Shown here piece by piece: positions 1 through 9,548 of a stretch of 64,000 nucleotides of DNA. The stretch lies in NCBI GenBank assembly GCA_963666965.1, contig OY762939.1:62001-126000 (forward strand), read 5' to 3'. Made by a program: the position numbers and the translations under genes. The notes under the pieces are model-generated. The model saw nothing but the letters and a program-made list of their open reading frames with translations, was not told the DNA's origin and searched no databases. The DNA comes from Proruminimicrobium sp963666965 (GTDB lineage: Bacteria > Elusimicrobiota > Endomicrobiia > Endomicrobiales > Endomicrobiaceae). How positions within the stretch are numbered: the first letter of the stretch is position 1; each line of letters begins with the position of its first letter.

Positions 1-1213
1 TCCCTATATTTATAACGGCATTAAAAGCAAAAAGAGTAGAAATTCCTGTTGCGACATAAGAGCCGTATCTGTCTCTGGCATTTTTTGCTATAACAAGCGC
101 CCGCCATATAAAAAACAGGTAGAATAGCATCGTGAGCTGCGCAAAAAGATATCCGCCCTCCTCTCCTATTACGGCAAAAATAAAATCAGTTCTCTGTTCC
201 GGAAGAAATCCTAGCTGAGTCTGAGTGCCTCTGAAAAAACCTTTTCCCGCAATTTGGCCGGAACCTATCGCGATTTTTGACTGTATTACGTTATATCCCG
301 CCCCTCTTGCGTCAAGGCTTGGTTCGAGAAAAACAATCAATCTTTTTCTCTGGTATTCTTTAAGTGATTTTTCAACTACTATGGACGAAAAACTGCCGGC
401 AAAAACAATAATAATAAATATTACGGGATAAAGAACAGGCATAGGAATTCTGAGTTTATACAACAGCCATTTTATAATAAAAACAACGGCCGCAACAGAA
501 AACAAAACAAGAAGAGCGGTAGGAAGATGACTGTAAGCTTTTAAAACAAAAGCAAAAAATGCCGTCTGCTGAACATCTGCCGGCTGGAGTTTTATAAAAG
601 TTATAAAAAGAGGTATTCCCATTGAAAGTCCGCCGTAAAGAATAACGCTTAAAATATATCTTAATTTAACTCCTGCAACGTAGAGCAAAATCAGAGTTAT
701 CGGATAATAAGGAAGTGTTGAAGAAAAATCAGGCTGCATCATTATTAAAACAATATGTCCGCCAAGTATGCACAATGCCTTAAAAAAAGTTGAAAAATTT
801 CTTATTTCACGCCAGTATCTGTCCAAAAAAGCAGCCAATACGAGTATAAACATGATTTTGGCAAATTCTACGGGCTGCACTGAAAAAAATCCAAAATTGA
901 ACCAGCCTTTTGTGCCTTTTATTGTAGAACCAAGAACTAAAACGGATATTAATAAAAGACATGAAAATAAATATATATATCCGCTGAAGTGTTTATAATA
1001 CTGATAATTAAAACTTGAAAATATCAGCGCCGCGGCAATTCCGGCAAAAACGGCTATAACCTGCGTTGTAATAAATTTAAGCGGATTAATATAATTCATG
1101 CTTGCCGAATAAATTGACACGCATCCTATCGCAAGAATAAAAAACAGCGATATGCATAAAAGCCAGTCTGTACGTTCTGAAATTTGTAAAAATATACTTT
1201 TTTGTTTTGTCAT
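1..1213 (-). CDS. rodA: RodA, elongasome peptidoglycan polymerase (SEDS family), 3' end outside window
   Basis: This is a polytopic SEDS glycosyltransferase that polymerises lipid II into glycan strands and works with PBP2 during cell elongation. Reading starts at the ATG at 1213, giving MTKQKSIFLQISERTDWLL, and the frame stays open to the window edge, so roughly the last 50 residues are missing. The family signature is clear near nt 195-265: a glycine-rich GSGQIAGKGF stretch, then GTQTQLGFLPEQRTDFIF, which separates RodA from FtsW. About ten hydrophobic segments are visible. The start overlaps the stop of the PBP2 gene (ATGA), which implies translational coupling and supports the functional pairing. 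Confidence 0.95.
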   Translation of the reverse strand, partial: MTKQKSIFLQISERTDWLLCISLFFILAIGCVSIYSASMNYINPLKFITTQVIAVFAGIAAALIFSSFNYQYYKHFSGYIYLFSCLLLISVLVLGSTIKGTKGWFNFGFFSVQPVEFAKIMFILVLAAFLDRYWREIRNFSTFFKALCILGGHIVLIMMQPDFSSTLPYYPITLILLYVAGVKLRYILSVILYGGLSMGIPLFITFIKLQPADVQQTAFFAFVLKAYSHLPTALLVLFSVAAVVFIIKWLLYKLRIPMPVLYPVIFIIIVFAGSFSSIVVEKSLKEYQRKRLIVFLEPSLDARGAGYNVIQSKIAIGSGQIAGKGFFRGTQTQLGFLPEQRTDFIFAVIGEEGGYLFAQLTMLFYLFFIWRALVIAKNARDRYGSYVATGISTLFAFNAVINIG

Positions 1214-3078
1214 AAATGATGTTCTTCCTCAACGTGTTCAGCTTTTTGTTCAATCTGATTCTTTATGTTTACTGCTGTCGATGAACTTTTCCGTATTATC
1301 TGCGGATCAGGCCCCTCGTTTAGATTAAAATATTTTCTGAATATTTCTCTTGCGATAGGAACAGAATTTGTACCTCCGCCGCCTCCGTTTTCAACTATAA
1401 CGGCTACGGCAAGCTCAGGATTTTCAGCCGGGGCATAAGCTACGACCCATGCATGGTCTATACCCTGCGGATTTTGGGCGGTACCTGTTTTTGCAGCAAC
1501 GGTCAAACTGTTAAAATACGTTCTTTTTGCAGTTCCGTTTTTAACTGCTTCCATCAAAGCTTTGTTTAGCGTTTTCCATATGCTGTTATTTATTTCCAAT
1601 ACATCTTTAATTTCCGGAGTATGCTGATATATAATTTGATTGTTATACGGATTTCTTACGGTTTCGACAAGATACGGCTTGTAGAACGTTCCTTTATTTG
1701 CGACTGCCGAGACCATTGAAGCCATCTGAAGAGGTGTAACCCATAAAGCACCTTGTCCGATTGCAAGTATTACAGTGTCTCCCTGCAGCCATGTCATTTT
1801 CATTTTTAACTTTTTCCATTCGGGAGTCGGCACAAATCCTTTTTTCTCGTACGGAATGTCTATGCCGGTTTGTTCGCCTAAGTGAAATAATTTTGCATAT
1901 TTTTCAAGAATTCTTACGCCGAGTTTTAAACCTAATTTATAAAAATAAACATTGCATGAATTGGCCGTAGCTGTTATAAGGTTGACAGTTTTATGGCCTT
2001 CCTTAAACCAGCAGGAGTAAAACCTGTCTCCAAGTTCAAATTTGCCTATGCAGTATTCCGTATGAGACGGATCAAAATTAAGATAATCCATAGCGGCTAT
2101 AAAAGTTATAATTTTAAAAATTGAGCCCGGCGGATATAATGCCTGCGTAGCTCTGTTAAAAAGCGGCAGATTTTTGTCTCTTAAATACTGCACATAACGC
2201 TTTGTATAGACGTCGTTTGTATCATAACCGGGGCATGAAACCAAAACTTTTACGGCTCCCGTTCTTACGTCAAGCGCTACAGCCGCTCCTCTTCCCGTGG
2301 TCGAATTTTTTAACGCGTCATAAACTATTTTCTGCAATTCCACGTCTATCGTAAGATGCACGTTATTTCCGGATTCCGGCGCGTAATATTTAAAAGCTTT
2401 TCTCTGCTGGCCTTTGGCATTTACCTCAAGCTGCAGTCCGCCGTCGGTTCCTCTTATGTATTTGTCATAAGACTGCTCAACTCCGCCGCGGCCTATAAAA
2501 TCACCTGGTCTGTAATTGTCATCCTGCATATTCTCGATTTCTTCCTGCGTAACTTCACCAACATAACCTGTAATATGGCATGTTTCAACCGCATTAAAAT
2601 ATTTTCGTTTCGGTATTTTGGTTACGGCAATACCGGGCATAAATAACTTTTTTTCCTGAATTTTAAAAACTTCTTCAAGAGTCAGATTATCAGCTATTTG
2701 AATAACTCTTTTATATTTTAATCCGGCCTCTATTTCATTGTTAACGTCTCTTTTAAGTATCGCGCTCAGCTGGTCTATAGTGTCTTTGCTTGGCAGTTCC
2801 TGCTGTTCAAAGGGATAAAACAACGCGACATATCCAAATTCATTGCCTACAACCAAACTGCCTTTACCGTCGTATATCAGACCTCTGGGAGCTTTTTCTT
2901 TTGCGGTATTTAGTCTTTGTTTTTCGGAAATATCTCTGTAATATGATCCGCTTATAATCTGAAGATAAAAAAGATTTAATGACAAAACTGCAAACATAAA
3001 TCCAAAAAACAGAAGAATGTTTTTGTGTTTGCCAAGAAAGAAATCATAAGTTGATTTGTTGTCGTCGCTCCATGACAT
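1210..3078 (-). CDS. mrdA: Penicillin-binding protein 2, elongation transpeptidase
   Basis: This class B PBP is the DD-transpeptidase of the elongasome and the partner of RodA. The protein has 622 residues: a short cytoplasmic tail, one membrane anchor (about residues 19-42), a pedestal/dimerisation domain, then the transpeptidase domain. All three active-site motifs are present: SIFK with nucleophile Ser319, SCN at 374-376 and KTG at 530-532. The C-terminal tail after about residue 590 is polar and variable. The gene sits between comM (37 nt upstream) and rodA (4-nt overlap). Length and motifs are typical of the family. Confidence 0.95.
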   Translation of the reverse strand: MSWSDDNKSTYDFFLGKHKNILLFFGFMFAVLSLNLFYLQIISGSYYRDISEKQRLNTAKEKAPRGLIYDGKGSLVVGNEFGYVALFYPFEQQELPSKDTIDQLSAILKRDVNNEIEAGLKYKRVIQIADNLTLEEVFKIQEKKLFMPGIAVTKIPKRKYFNAVETCHITGYVGEVTQEEIENMQDDNYRPGDFIGRGGVEQSYDKYIRGTDGGLQLEVNAKGQQRKAFKYYAPESGNNVHLTIDVELQKIVYDALKNSTTGRGAAVALDVRTGAVKVLVSCPGYDTNDVYTKRYVQYLRDKNLPLFNRATQALYPPGSIFKIITFIAAMDYLNFDPSHTEYCIGKFELGDRFYSCWFKEGHKTVNLITATANSCNVYFYKLGLKLGVRILEKYAKLFHLGEQTGIDIPYEKKGFVPTPEWKKLKMKMTWLQGDTVILAIGQGALWVTPLQMASMVSAVANKGTFYKPYLVETVRNPYNNQIIYQHTPEIKDVLEINNSIWKTLNKALMEAVKNGTAKRTYFNSLTVAAKTGTAQNPQGIDHAWVVAYAPAENPELAVAVIVENGGGGGTNSVPIAREIFRKYFNLNEGPDPQIIRKSSSTAVNIKNQIEQKAEHVEEEHHL

Positions 3079-3115
3079 TTTCTATATTTTAAAACTCCGT
3101 TATTTTAATTTAAAA

Positions 3116-4642
3116 TCATTTATCCAAACTTCTGTATTTTATAGCCTCTGCTATATGCTGCGCCGATATCATTTGCGAATCCTGAAGATCTGCAACTGTT
3201 CTTGCCACTTTTAAAATTCTGTCATATGCTCTTGCCGAAAAACCCATTTTATCAATTGCCGTTTTAAGAAGTTCTTTTGCTTTATCGTCTATTTTACAGT
3301 ATTTTTTTATTTCTTTAGGCCCCATCTGGGCATTACAGTAAATTTTTGTATTTTTAAATCTTTCGTACTGTATGTTTCTTGCCTTTATAACTCTTTTTTT
3401 TATTTCTTCGGAAGATTCCGTTTGAGAAGGCTGCTCAGAAGTTATCTCATCTATTTTGAGAGCCGAAACTTCTATCTGTATATCTATTCTGTCCATCAAA
3501 GGCCCCGATATTTTGGAGCGGTATTTTATAATCTGGTATTTGTTGCACGTACATTCTTTATTTAAATCGCCGTAATGTCCGCATTGGCACGGATTCATTG
3601 AAGCTATAAGCATAAAAGATGCCGGAAAAGACAACGTATTTTTTGCTCTTGAAACGGTAACTGTTTTGTCTTCAAGAGGCTGTCTTAAAACCTCAAGAAC
3701 GTCTCTTTTAAATTCGGTAAGCTCGTCTAAAAACAAAACTCCGTTATGGGCAAGACTGACTTCACCCGGTTTAGGATAAGAGCCACCGCCTATCAGAGCA
3801 ATTGAAGAAGTAGTATGATGCGGACTTCTGAAAGGTCTTTGTTTAACTAAACTTTCTCCCGCCTGAATAAGACCTGAAACAGACCATATTTTTGTGGTTT
3901 CTACAGACTCTTCAAAACTCATCGGCGGAAGTATAGTCGGAATTCTTTTAGCTATCATCGTTTTGCCGGAACCGGGAGGACCGACCATTATCATATTATG
4001 TCCGCCGGCTGAAGCAACTTCTGCTGCACGTTTAGCCAGAAACTGCCCTTTTATATCTGCAAAGTCTACGGTCTGCACAACATTTTGGTCTTCGTCAGAT
4101 TGACAGCCGCCTGTAAAAGGAAAAACTTTTATTTCATTTTTTAAGAATTTTACAGTTTCGGCAAGAGTCGTAAAAGGATAAATTTCAATATCTTTTGCGA
4201 CTGACGCCTCATTTTTATTTCCCTCGGGAATTATTATTTTTGAAACACCTGATTTTTTTAAACTTAAAACTATCGGAAGAAGCCCTTTGACGGGCCTTAA
4301 TTTACCGTCAAGCGAAAGTTCTCCTATCGCGCATATTTTAGAAACCGCTTTTTTATCTATATAACCGCTTGAACTTAAAATTCCCAGAGCAATCGGAAGA
4401 TCAAATAACCCTCCCTCTTTTTTAATATCGGCAGGAGCAAGATTAACGGTTATTTTTCTTGCCGGAAAATCAAACCCTGAATTTTTTATTGCAGATACTA
4501 CTCTGTCTCTTGATTCTTTAACGGCTGTATCCGGAAGACCTACTATCGAAAATACGGGAAGCCCTGAAGATATGTCGGTCTCAACGTCTATAAGATAAGC
4601 ATTTATTCCCTGTACTGCCGCGGAATGAAGAAATGAAATCAT
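3116..4642 (-). CDS. comM: YifB/ComM family Mg-chelatase-like AAA+ ATPase
   Basis: This is a 508-residue protein of the ComM/YifB family. ComM is a hexameric helicase that promotes branch migration during natural transformation. The N-terminal third has the Lon-protease-like fold typical of the family (GLPDTAVKESRDRV near residues 35-48). A Walker A motif GPPGSGKT lies at 221-228, followed by the Mg-chelatase core (LAHNGVLFLDEL as Walker B region) and a cysteine cluster in the CQCG/CTC segment. The C-terminal Mg_chelatase_C domain is intact. It starts 3 nt after the rdgB stop, so the two are co-transcribed. With a pilus locus in the same window, competence is a reasonable but unproven role. 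Confidence 0.92.
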   Translation of the reverse strand: MISFLHSAAVQGINAYLIDVETDISSGLPVFSIVGLPDTAVKESRDRVVSAIKNSGFDFPARKITVNLAPADIKKEGGLFDLPIALGILSSSGYIDKKAVSKICAIGELSLDGKLRPVKGLLPIVLSLKKSGVSKIIIPEGNKNEASVAKDIEIYPFTTLAETVKFLKNEIKVFPFTGGCQSDEDQNVVQTVDFADIKGQFLAKRAAEVASAGGHNMIMVGPPGSGKTMIAKRIPTILPPMSFEESVETTKIWSVSGLIQAGESLVKQRPFRSPHHTTSSIALIGGGSYPKPGEVSLAHNGVLFLDELTEFKRDVLEVLRQPLEDKTVTVSRAKNTLSFPASFMLIASMNPCQCGHYGDLNKECTCNKYQIIKYRSKISGPLMDRIDIQIEVSALKIDEITSEQPSQTESSEEIKKRVIKARNIQYERFKNTKIYCNAQMGPKEIKKYCKIDDKAKELLKTAIDKMGFSARAYDRILKVARTVADLQDSQMISAQHIAEAIKYRSLDK

Positions 4643-4645
4643 TTT

Positions 4646-5245
4646 TCAACCTATGAGACTTGATATATTTTTTTTAAAATTTTCAAGAGCAAGAGCCCTG
4701 TGGCTTATTTTATTTTTAATTCCTTCAGGCAGTTCAGCAAAAGTGCATCCCTGTTCATTAACAAAAAATATCGGATCGTAACCGAAACCTTTTGTGCCGG
4801 ATATTGTTTTGCTTATTACGCCGTTAATTTCCCCTTTTGAAAGAATTACTTGATTGCCCTGAGGATCGCTTAATGCTATTACGCATCTGAATTTTGCTTT
4901 TCTGTTACCGGCATTTTCAAGTGCTTTCAGAAGTTTTTTGTTATTGTCTTCGTATGTACAGCCCTCGCCGGCATATCTTGCCGCAAAAACTCCGGGTGCT
5001 CCGTTAAGATAGTCAACTTCAAGGCCCGTATCGTCGGCAACTGCCCAGCTGTTAAAAAATTTGGCAACTTCAACAGCTTTTTTAACGGCATTTTCTTCAA
5101 GAGTAAGACCGTCTTCCACTACTACGGGATAATTTTCAAATTCGATCATAGGCTTTATGTTTACGTTCAAATCGGCAAGTATCGCTTTTATTTCGGCAAC
5201 TTTATGTTTGTTTCCGGTTGCAAGTATTATTTCTGTTATTTTCAT
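4646..5245 (-). CDS. rdgB: Non-canonical purine NTP pyrophosphatase (RdgB/HAM1)
   Basis: This enzyme hydrolyses ITP, dITP and XTP to the monophosphates and keeps deaminated purines out of nucleic acids. The protein has 199 residues. The N-terminal substrate loop ATGNKHKVAEI, the DDTGLEVD and GAPGVFAARYAG segments, FGYDPIFF and the C-terminal SHRALALENF are all present. It is first in a unit with comM, mrdA and rodA, preceded by a good sigma-70 promoter at 5275-5304. In many bacteria this gene adjoins rph; here rph lies 4.3 kb upstream, beyond a glycan block. Confidence 0.95.
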   Translation of the reverse strand: MKITEIILATGNKHKVAEIKAILADLNVNIKPMIEFENYPVVVEDGLTLEENAVKKAVEVAKFFNSWAVADDTGLEVDYLNGAPGVFAARYAGEGCTYEDNNKKLLKALENAGNRKAKFRCVIALSDPQGNQVILSKGEINGVISKTISGTKGFGYDPIFFVNEQGCTFAELPEGIKNKISHRALALENFKKNISSLIG

Positions 5246-5274
5246 GATTTATCAGTATCCTTTTGTTTTGGCTT

Positions 5275-5304
5275 ATTATATTAAAACTTAATTTATATTG
5301 GCAA
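5275..5304 (-). promoter_or_regulatory. Sigma-70-type promoter for rdgB-comM-mrdA-rodA
   Basis: On the minus strand there is TTGCCA (5304-5299), an 18-nt spacer and a perfect TATAAT (5280-5275). A start point near 5268 would give a leader of about 22 nt before the rdgB ATG at 5245. An AAAGGA-type ribosome binding site lies between them. The -35 box begins only 7 nt past the stop of the upstream methyltransferase gene. Confidence 0.7.
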
Positions 5305-5310
5305 ACGCCG

Positions 5311-6168
5311 TCAGCGTATTTTCTTAAAAAACAAACACTCAACATCTTTAGGAAAAAAATCTATAACAGGTTTTAATAATACAAGTAAAACAAAAACGAT
5401 ATTGCAAAAAATAGTATTGCCGTTAACGGCTTTTATTCTGTTTTTTAGGTTTTTGACAATAAAAACACATTGTTTTACTCTGCAATCTGCAACAAAACCG
5501 TATTTTTGCATTAAAAAAGACAGATTTTTTGCATTAAAATAACTTACATGAGGGCTGTCTGTTTCAAACTGCCATAACCTGTTTAAAAATTTTTCAATCC
5601 CGAAAAAAGACAGAAAAGAAGCTGTTCTAAACAGTATTCCCGTACTTACAGGCATATTTATTATAACAAATCCGTTTTCATTAAGTCTTACAGAACATTC
5701 TGTGATAATTTTATTTATGTCTGGTATATGTTCAAAAGCATCGTTAAAAACAATAAAATCAAATTTTTCTAAACATTTAAAATCTTCGGGGAAGAAACCT
5801 TTTACGACATTCAGTCCTTTTGCCTTTGCTTCATTAAAACTTTTTTCCATAGGCTCAATTCCGGTCATATTTATGCCTGAAGCCGCAGCAAGTTCCATAA
5901 ATAAGCCGCCGGCACATCCTATTTCAAGGCCATTTATTTCTTTTTTGCGTATTTTTTCTTTTATCCGTAAAATTATTTCATGGAAATTCTTTATTCTTAT
6001 ATCTCTTACAGACTCTAAAAGCAATCCGTAGTCAGCATATTTTTGCGATGAACAACATGATTCGGCAGTTCGAAAAGAGCACCGCGCGCATAATAATATC
6101 AGACCTTTTGAGGTTCTTTGCTTTTTTATGTTATCGCAACCGCATACAGGACAGCCGTTATTTTTCAT
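5311..6168 (-). CDS. Class I SAM-dependent methyltransferase with N-terminal zinc ribbon
   Basis: This 285-residue protein starts with a CPVC...CARC zinc-ribbon-like segment (residues 6-30). A Rossmann methyltransferase domain follows, with SAM motif I LEIGCAGG near residue 80, an acidic residue at the end of strand 2 (GIEP) and FIVFNDAFEHIPD as motif IV region. A hydrophobic C-terminal segment could touch the membrane. The architecture resembles methyltransferases that act on polysaccharide or lipid-linked sugars. It overlaps the upstream membrane protein gene by 11 nt, which implies coupling to the glycan block. The substrate cannot be deduced. Confidence 0.8.
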   Translation of the reverse strand: MKNNGCPVCGCDNIKKQRTSKGLILLCARCSFRTAESCCSSQKYADYGLLLESVRDIRIKNFHEIILRIKEKIRKKEINGLEIGCAGGLFMELAAASGINMTGIEPMEKSFNEAKAKGLNVVKGFFPEDFKCLEKFDFIVFNDAFEHIPDINKIITECSVRLNENGFVIINMPVSTGILFRTASFLSFFGIEKFLNRLWQFETDSPHVSYFNAKNLSFLMQKYGFVADCRVKQCVFIVKNLKNRIKAVNGNTIFCNIVFVLLVLLKPVIDFFPKDVECLFFKKIR

Positions 6169-8599
6169 TTTTCTCCAAAAGACGTTCTACCTCGAATATT
6201 TTATAATATACGCCGGAATATTTTTCTGTAAAAATTATATTATCGCCGTTCAATTTAGATAAATCATTTCGAGTAATTATATAATCAACATTTAAAACCG
6301 CCAAATCATCCGGCTGAAGATTTATTTTCATAACGTCAAACTGCATAAGCTGAAACTTTTCTTTAGATTTTTCACGGTTTATGGAAATAAGAATATGACA
6401 GTATCTGTTATACACGCTTTCATATTCGCCGTCTTTATCAAATTTCCGCCATAACTGCGTATTTGGATATGTATTTGTAGAATTGACTGCTGCCGCTCCC
6501 TGCATTACTATATAATTTGAAATATAAAAACTTGCTCCTTCAGCCATCCATAATCCGCGTTTTGATTGGTCTATTTTGCGTATTGCTTCGGCAAGAGGCG
6601 TTTCGTTGACGCCGGCTGTTCCGCTTTGAAGCGGATTTACAAACAATCCGCCGGCAAGCACGGTTAAAACTGCAGCAACTGCAAAAGTTTTAAAATACTT
6701 TATATTCAATCCGCACAAAAAAATTAAAAAACTTAAAGCTGTTATTATAAAAATCATTACCGGATTTAAATATTGCCCATATACAGAAATCGAAGCGTAA
6801 ACAGCTGCTGCGGACAACAACACGCTTATAATAATATTATATTTGATCTTTGTTTTTACCAAACTTAAAGCACGTATAAGCAGCAAAATATTTGAAAATC
6901 CGAAAACAACAAGCATTCTGTGAACCGGAGACATTTTCATAAAAGTAATATCTGCAACAAAATTCGGAACTCCGGCAAGGCACCAAAAACCTAAAAAAAC
7001 AGAACAGACCGTAATTATAATCAAAAACATATCTTTTATTTTTTCCTTAAATATAACCCAGCAGGATAAAATAATTCCAAGCGGAAAAAAATCAATGAAT
7101 GCAGCCTTTTCACACACGTTTGAATTTTCAATCAAATCTTTAAAGCTGAAAAAAATATTTCCCCACGACTGAAATAATTCGAAAAGCAGGCCGCCTCCGT
7201 TTTCAAATCTCTTTCCCGGATAAACAGTATGCATCAAAGAATATATCGTATCTGAAGATTTATTGTAAATATATAGCAAACTTATCATTAACAGTGATAT
7301 AAAAAACAATATGCTTAAAAAGTCTTTCAGCTTTATTGAACATTGTTTTCTGTTTTCCAAAATTACCCATAATGCAATTCCGGCAAATACATAAGTAAAT
7401 GGAACCTGCCATGCAGGATAAAGAACTAATATATATCCGCCGGAACATACATAAATTACAAATAAAAATAAAAATCTTTTTAAAAAATTATTATTATGCA
7501 TGTATTGATATAACATCAAAATTGCTAACTGACCAAATATCAACATTTCAGCTATGCCAATAGGACTAATCCACCATTGCACAGCAGGAGCGAAAGTTAT
7601 CATTAAAGATCCAAGCCCGGAAAGCAATTTTTTATTACCTGTAATCACCATAAAAAACATAAGAGATACTAGAAATAGACTTACTATTCTTGCAACCCAG
7701 TAAAAAGATAGACCTTTCGCCTGATCAAGAACAAGAAAACCGCATAAAAAAGGCCTGAAAACAGACATCACATTTTTAACAGGCTGCGCATAAAAAAGGA
7801 ACATATCAGTTTTTGTTCCGCGCAAAACACCATTAAAATATTTATAATCTGAGAGCGTCTGAGATAAAAGTATTGGTGTATATACACGCCATTCGTCTGT
7901 TCTGATCCATCTAGGCTTGCCTATTAAAACTGATTCTTTCTTTATAGAATCAACCGATAACTGCCACATTGCAATAGAAGAACCGTTTAGTTCAAAAATA
8001 ACGGCAAAAGCTACAATGACAAAAGCGATTATATATTTATATTTAAATATTGTTTCATACATCATACGTATGTTAAAAATCAAATGGAACAATATAAAAG
8101 ATGTAAAAACAAAAAATACAAAAAATTTTATCAGAAAATATTTATTAAAAATGGATTCGTTAACCGTTATTTTGCGGATATGTCCGTAACTTTCAGGATT
8201 TTTTATATAAATTGCAAGATTTGAAAAAAATCTGTTTATTGTTAAATTGACATAATATTTTCCTGGAGGCATTACGGCGGCGCCTACAAAATCCGCCCTT
8301 TTTCCGTTTATTTCATATATACCAATCGGAATTTCTTTATCGGCCAATTTTGAAAGATAAATATTTAAATTTGAAACATATCCGTTTATGTTTAAAGATA
8401 TGTATCTGCGGTTTTCAGAGTTGGAATCAAAAATAAGATCATCACACGCGATTGATGATGATGTGCATTTAAAAAGGAGTTTTAAATCATTTGAGAAACT
8501 GTTTTTCTTCGACAGCAGATATGAAGAAAACAACGCAGTTACAGCGGCTAAAAACAAAACACTGATAAAATACGCTGTCTTTTTTTTATTTAAAAACAT
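6158..8599 (-). CDS. Large polytopic membrane protein, GT-C/YfhO-like
   Basis: This 813-residue integral membrane protein has an N-terminal anchor, an early extracytoplasmic domain (about residues 35-150), 12 or more transmembrane segments to about residue 660, and a C-terminal soluble domain. The segment PRWIRTDEWRVYTPILLSQ around residue 230 matches the DEW motif seen in large membrane proteins predicted to be lipid-linked-sugar-dependent (GT-C-like) transferases. It lies between a GT2 transferase gene (10-nt overlap) and a methyltransferase gene (11-nt overlap). A role in building or transferring a surface glycan is inferred from context; the exact family is uncertain. Confidence 0.65.
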   Translation of the reverse strand: MFLNKKKTAYFISVLFLAAVTALFSSYLLSKKNSFSNDLKLLFKCTSSSIACDDLIFDSNSENRRYISLNINGYVSNLNIYLSKLADKEIPIGIYEINGKRADFVGAAVMPPGKYYVNLTINRFFSNLAIYIKNPESYGHIRKITVNESIFNKYFLIKFFVFFVFTSFILFHLIFNIRMMYETIFKYKYIIAFVIVAFAVIFELNGSSIAMWQLSVDSIKKESVLIGKPRWIRTDEWRVYTPILLSQTLSDYKYFNGVLRGTKTDMFLFYAQPVKNVMSVFRPFLCGFLVLDQAKGLSFYWVARIVSLFLVSLMFFMVITGNKKLLSGLGSLMITFAPAVQWWISPIGIAEMLIFGQLAILMLYQYMHNNNFLKRFLFLFVIYVCSGGYILVLYPAWQVPFTYVFAGIALWVILENRKQCSIKLKDFLSILFFISLLMISLLYIYNKSSDTIYSLMHTVYPGKRFENGGGLLFELFQSWGNIFFSFKDLIENSNVCEKAAFIDFFPLGIILSCWVIFKEKIKDMFLIIITVCSVFLGFWCLAGVPNFVADITFMKMSPVHRMLVVFGFSNILLLIRALSLVKTKIKYNIIISVLLSAAAVYASISVYGQYLNPVMIFIITALSFLIFLCGLNIKYFKTFAVAAVLTVLAGGLFVNPLQSGTAGVNETPLAEAIRKIDQSKRGLWMAEGASFYISNYIVMQGAAAVNSTNTYPNTQLWRKFDKDGEYESVYNRYCHILISINREKSKEKFQLMQFDVMKINLQPDDLAVLNVDYIITRNDLSKLNGDNIIFTEKYSGVYYKIFEVERLLEKNEK

Positions 8600-9525
8600 G
8601 ATTTATTTTGACCGGAATTACGTTTTAAAAGTATTTCATACAGTTCTTTGTGTTTTCTGGCGATAGTTTGAAGAATAATTCCGCATATCCACATAAGAAG
8701 CGACATCGTAGCTAAAACACCTGATACAATCAAAGTAGGAAATCTCGGAACTTTGCTTGTATCCAAAAATTCTATAAAAACAGGAATAAACAAAAACATT
8801 GAGAATAAAAATAAAAATACTGAAATCGCCGTAAAAAAAATAAAAGGTTTATGGTCTTTAAATAAACTGACAATTGTCCTTAAAACCAGAAAACCGTCGC
8901 TGTAAGTATTTAATTTGGAAATGCTGCCTTCAGGCCTTTCTTTATATTTTATGGGAATTTCTTTGATTGTAAAATTCTTATCCAATGCGTGGATCGTCAT
9001 TTCTGTTTCTATTTCAAAACCTTTTGCCAATATCGGAATATTTTTAACAAAAACAGGGCTTAAAGTTCTGTAGCCCGACATAATATCCTTTACATTGCTT
9101 TGAAATAATTTATTAACGAGAAATCTAACGACAATATTCCCTATATTGTGAAAATTACGTTTATTAGTTGAAAAATAACAATCTGAAAGTCTGTCAGCTA
9201 TAACCATATCGGCTTGTTTGGTCAGAATCAATTGGCACATTTCTTTCACATTTTCAAGAGGGCATTGTAAATCGCCGTCAACCATAACATAACAATCGGC
9301 ATCTATTTCCCTGAACATTCTTCTTATAACATTGCCTTTGCCCTGCTTTGTTTCATATCTAACTATAGCGCCGGCTTTTTTTGCTATTTCATCCGTTCCG
9401 TCGGTAGAATTATTGTCATAAACGTAGATGTCGGCATCAGACAGATATTTGCGGCATTCTTCTATTACATTTTTTATTGTAACACTTTCATTATAACACG
9501 GAATCAAAACTGCCGTCTTTGTCAT
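8590..9525 (-). CDS. Family 2 glycosyltransferase with two C-terminal membrane helices (DPM1/GtrB-like)
   Basis: This 311-residue protein probably makes a polyprenyl-phosphate-linked sugar on the cytoplasmic face of the inner membrane. The GT-A domain opens with TKTAVLIPCYNE and contains VYDNNSTDGT and the metal-binding MVDGDLQ motif near residue 80. Two hydrophobic helices at about residues 228-250 and 262-285 anchor it, as in GtrB and dolichol-phosphate mannose synthase. The following GT-C-like gene would be a natural user of its product. It lies 23 nt downstream of rph. Confidence 0.85.
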   Translation of the reverse strand: MTKTAVLIPCYNESVTIKNVIEECRKYLSDADIYVYDNNSTDGTDEIAKKAGAIVRYETKQGKGNVIRRMFREIDADCYVMVDGDLQCPLENVKEMCQLILTKQADMVIADRLSDCYFSTNKRNFHNIGNIVVRFLVNKLFQSNVKDIMSGYRTLSPVFVKNIPILAKGFEIETEMTIHALDKNFTIKEIPIKYKERPEGSISKLNTYSDGFLVLRTIVSLFKDHKPFIFFTAISVFLFLFSMFLFIPVFIEFLDTSKVPRFPTLIVSGVLATMSLLMWICGIILQTIARKHKELYEILLKRNSGQNKSCF

Positions 9526-9548
9526 ATCACATCCCCGTCTTTTTTAAC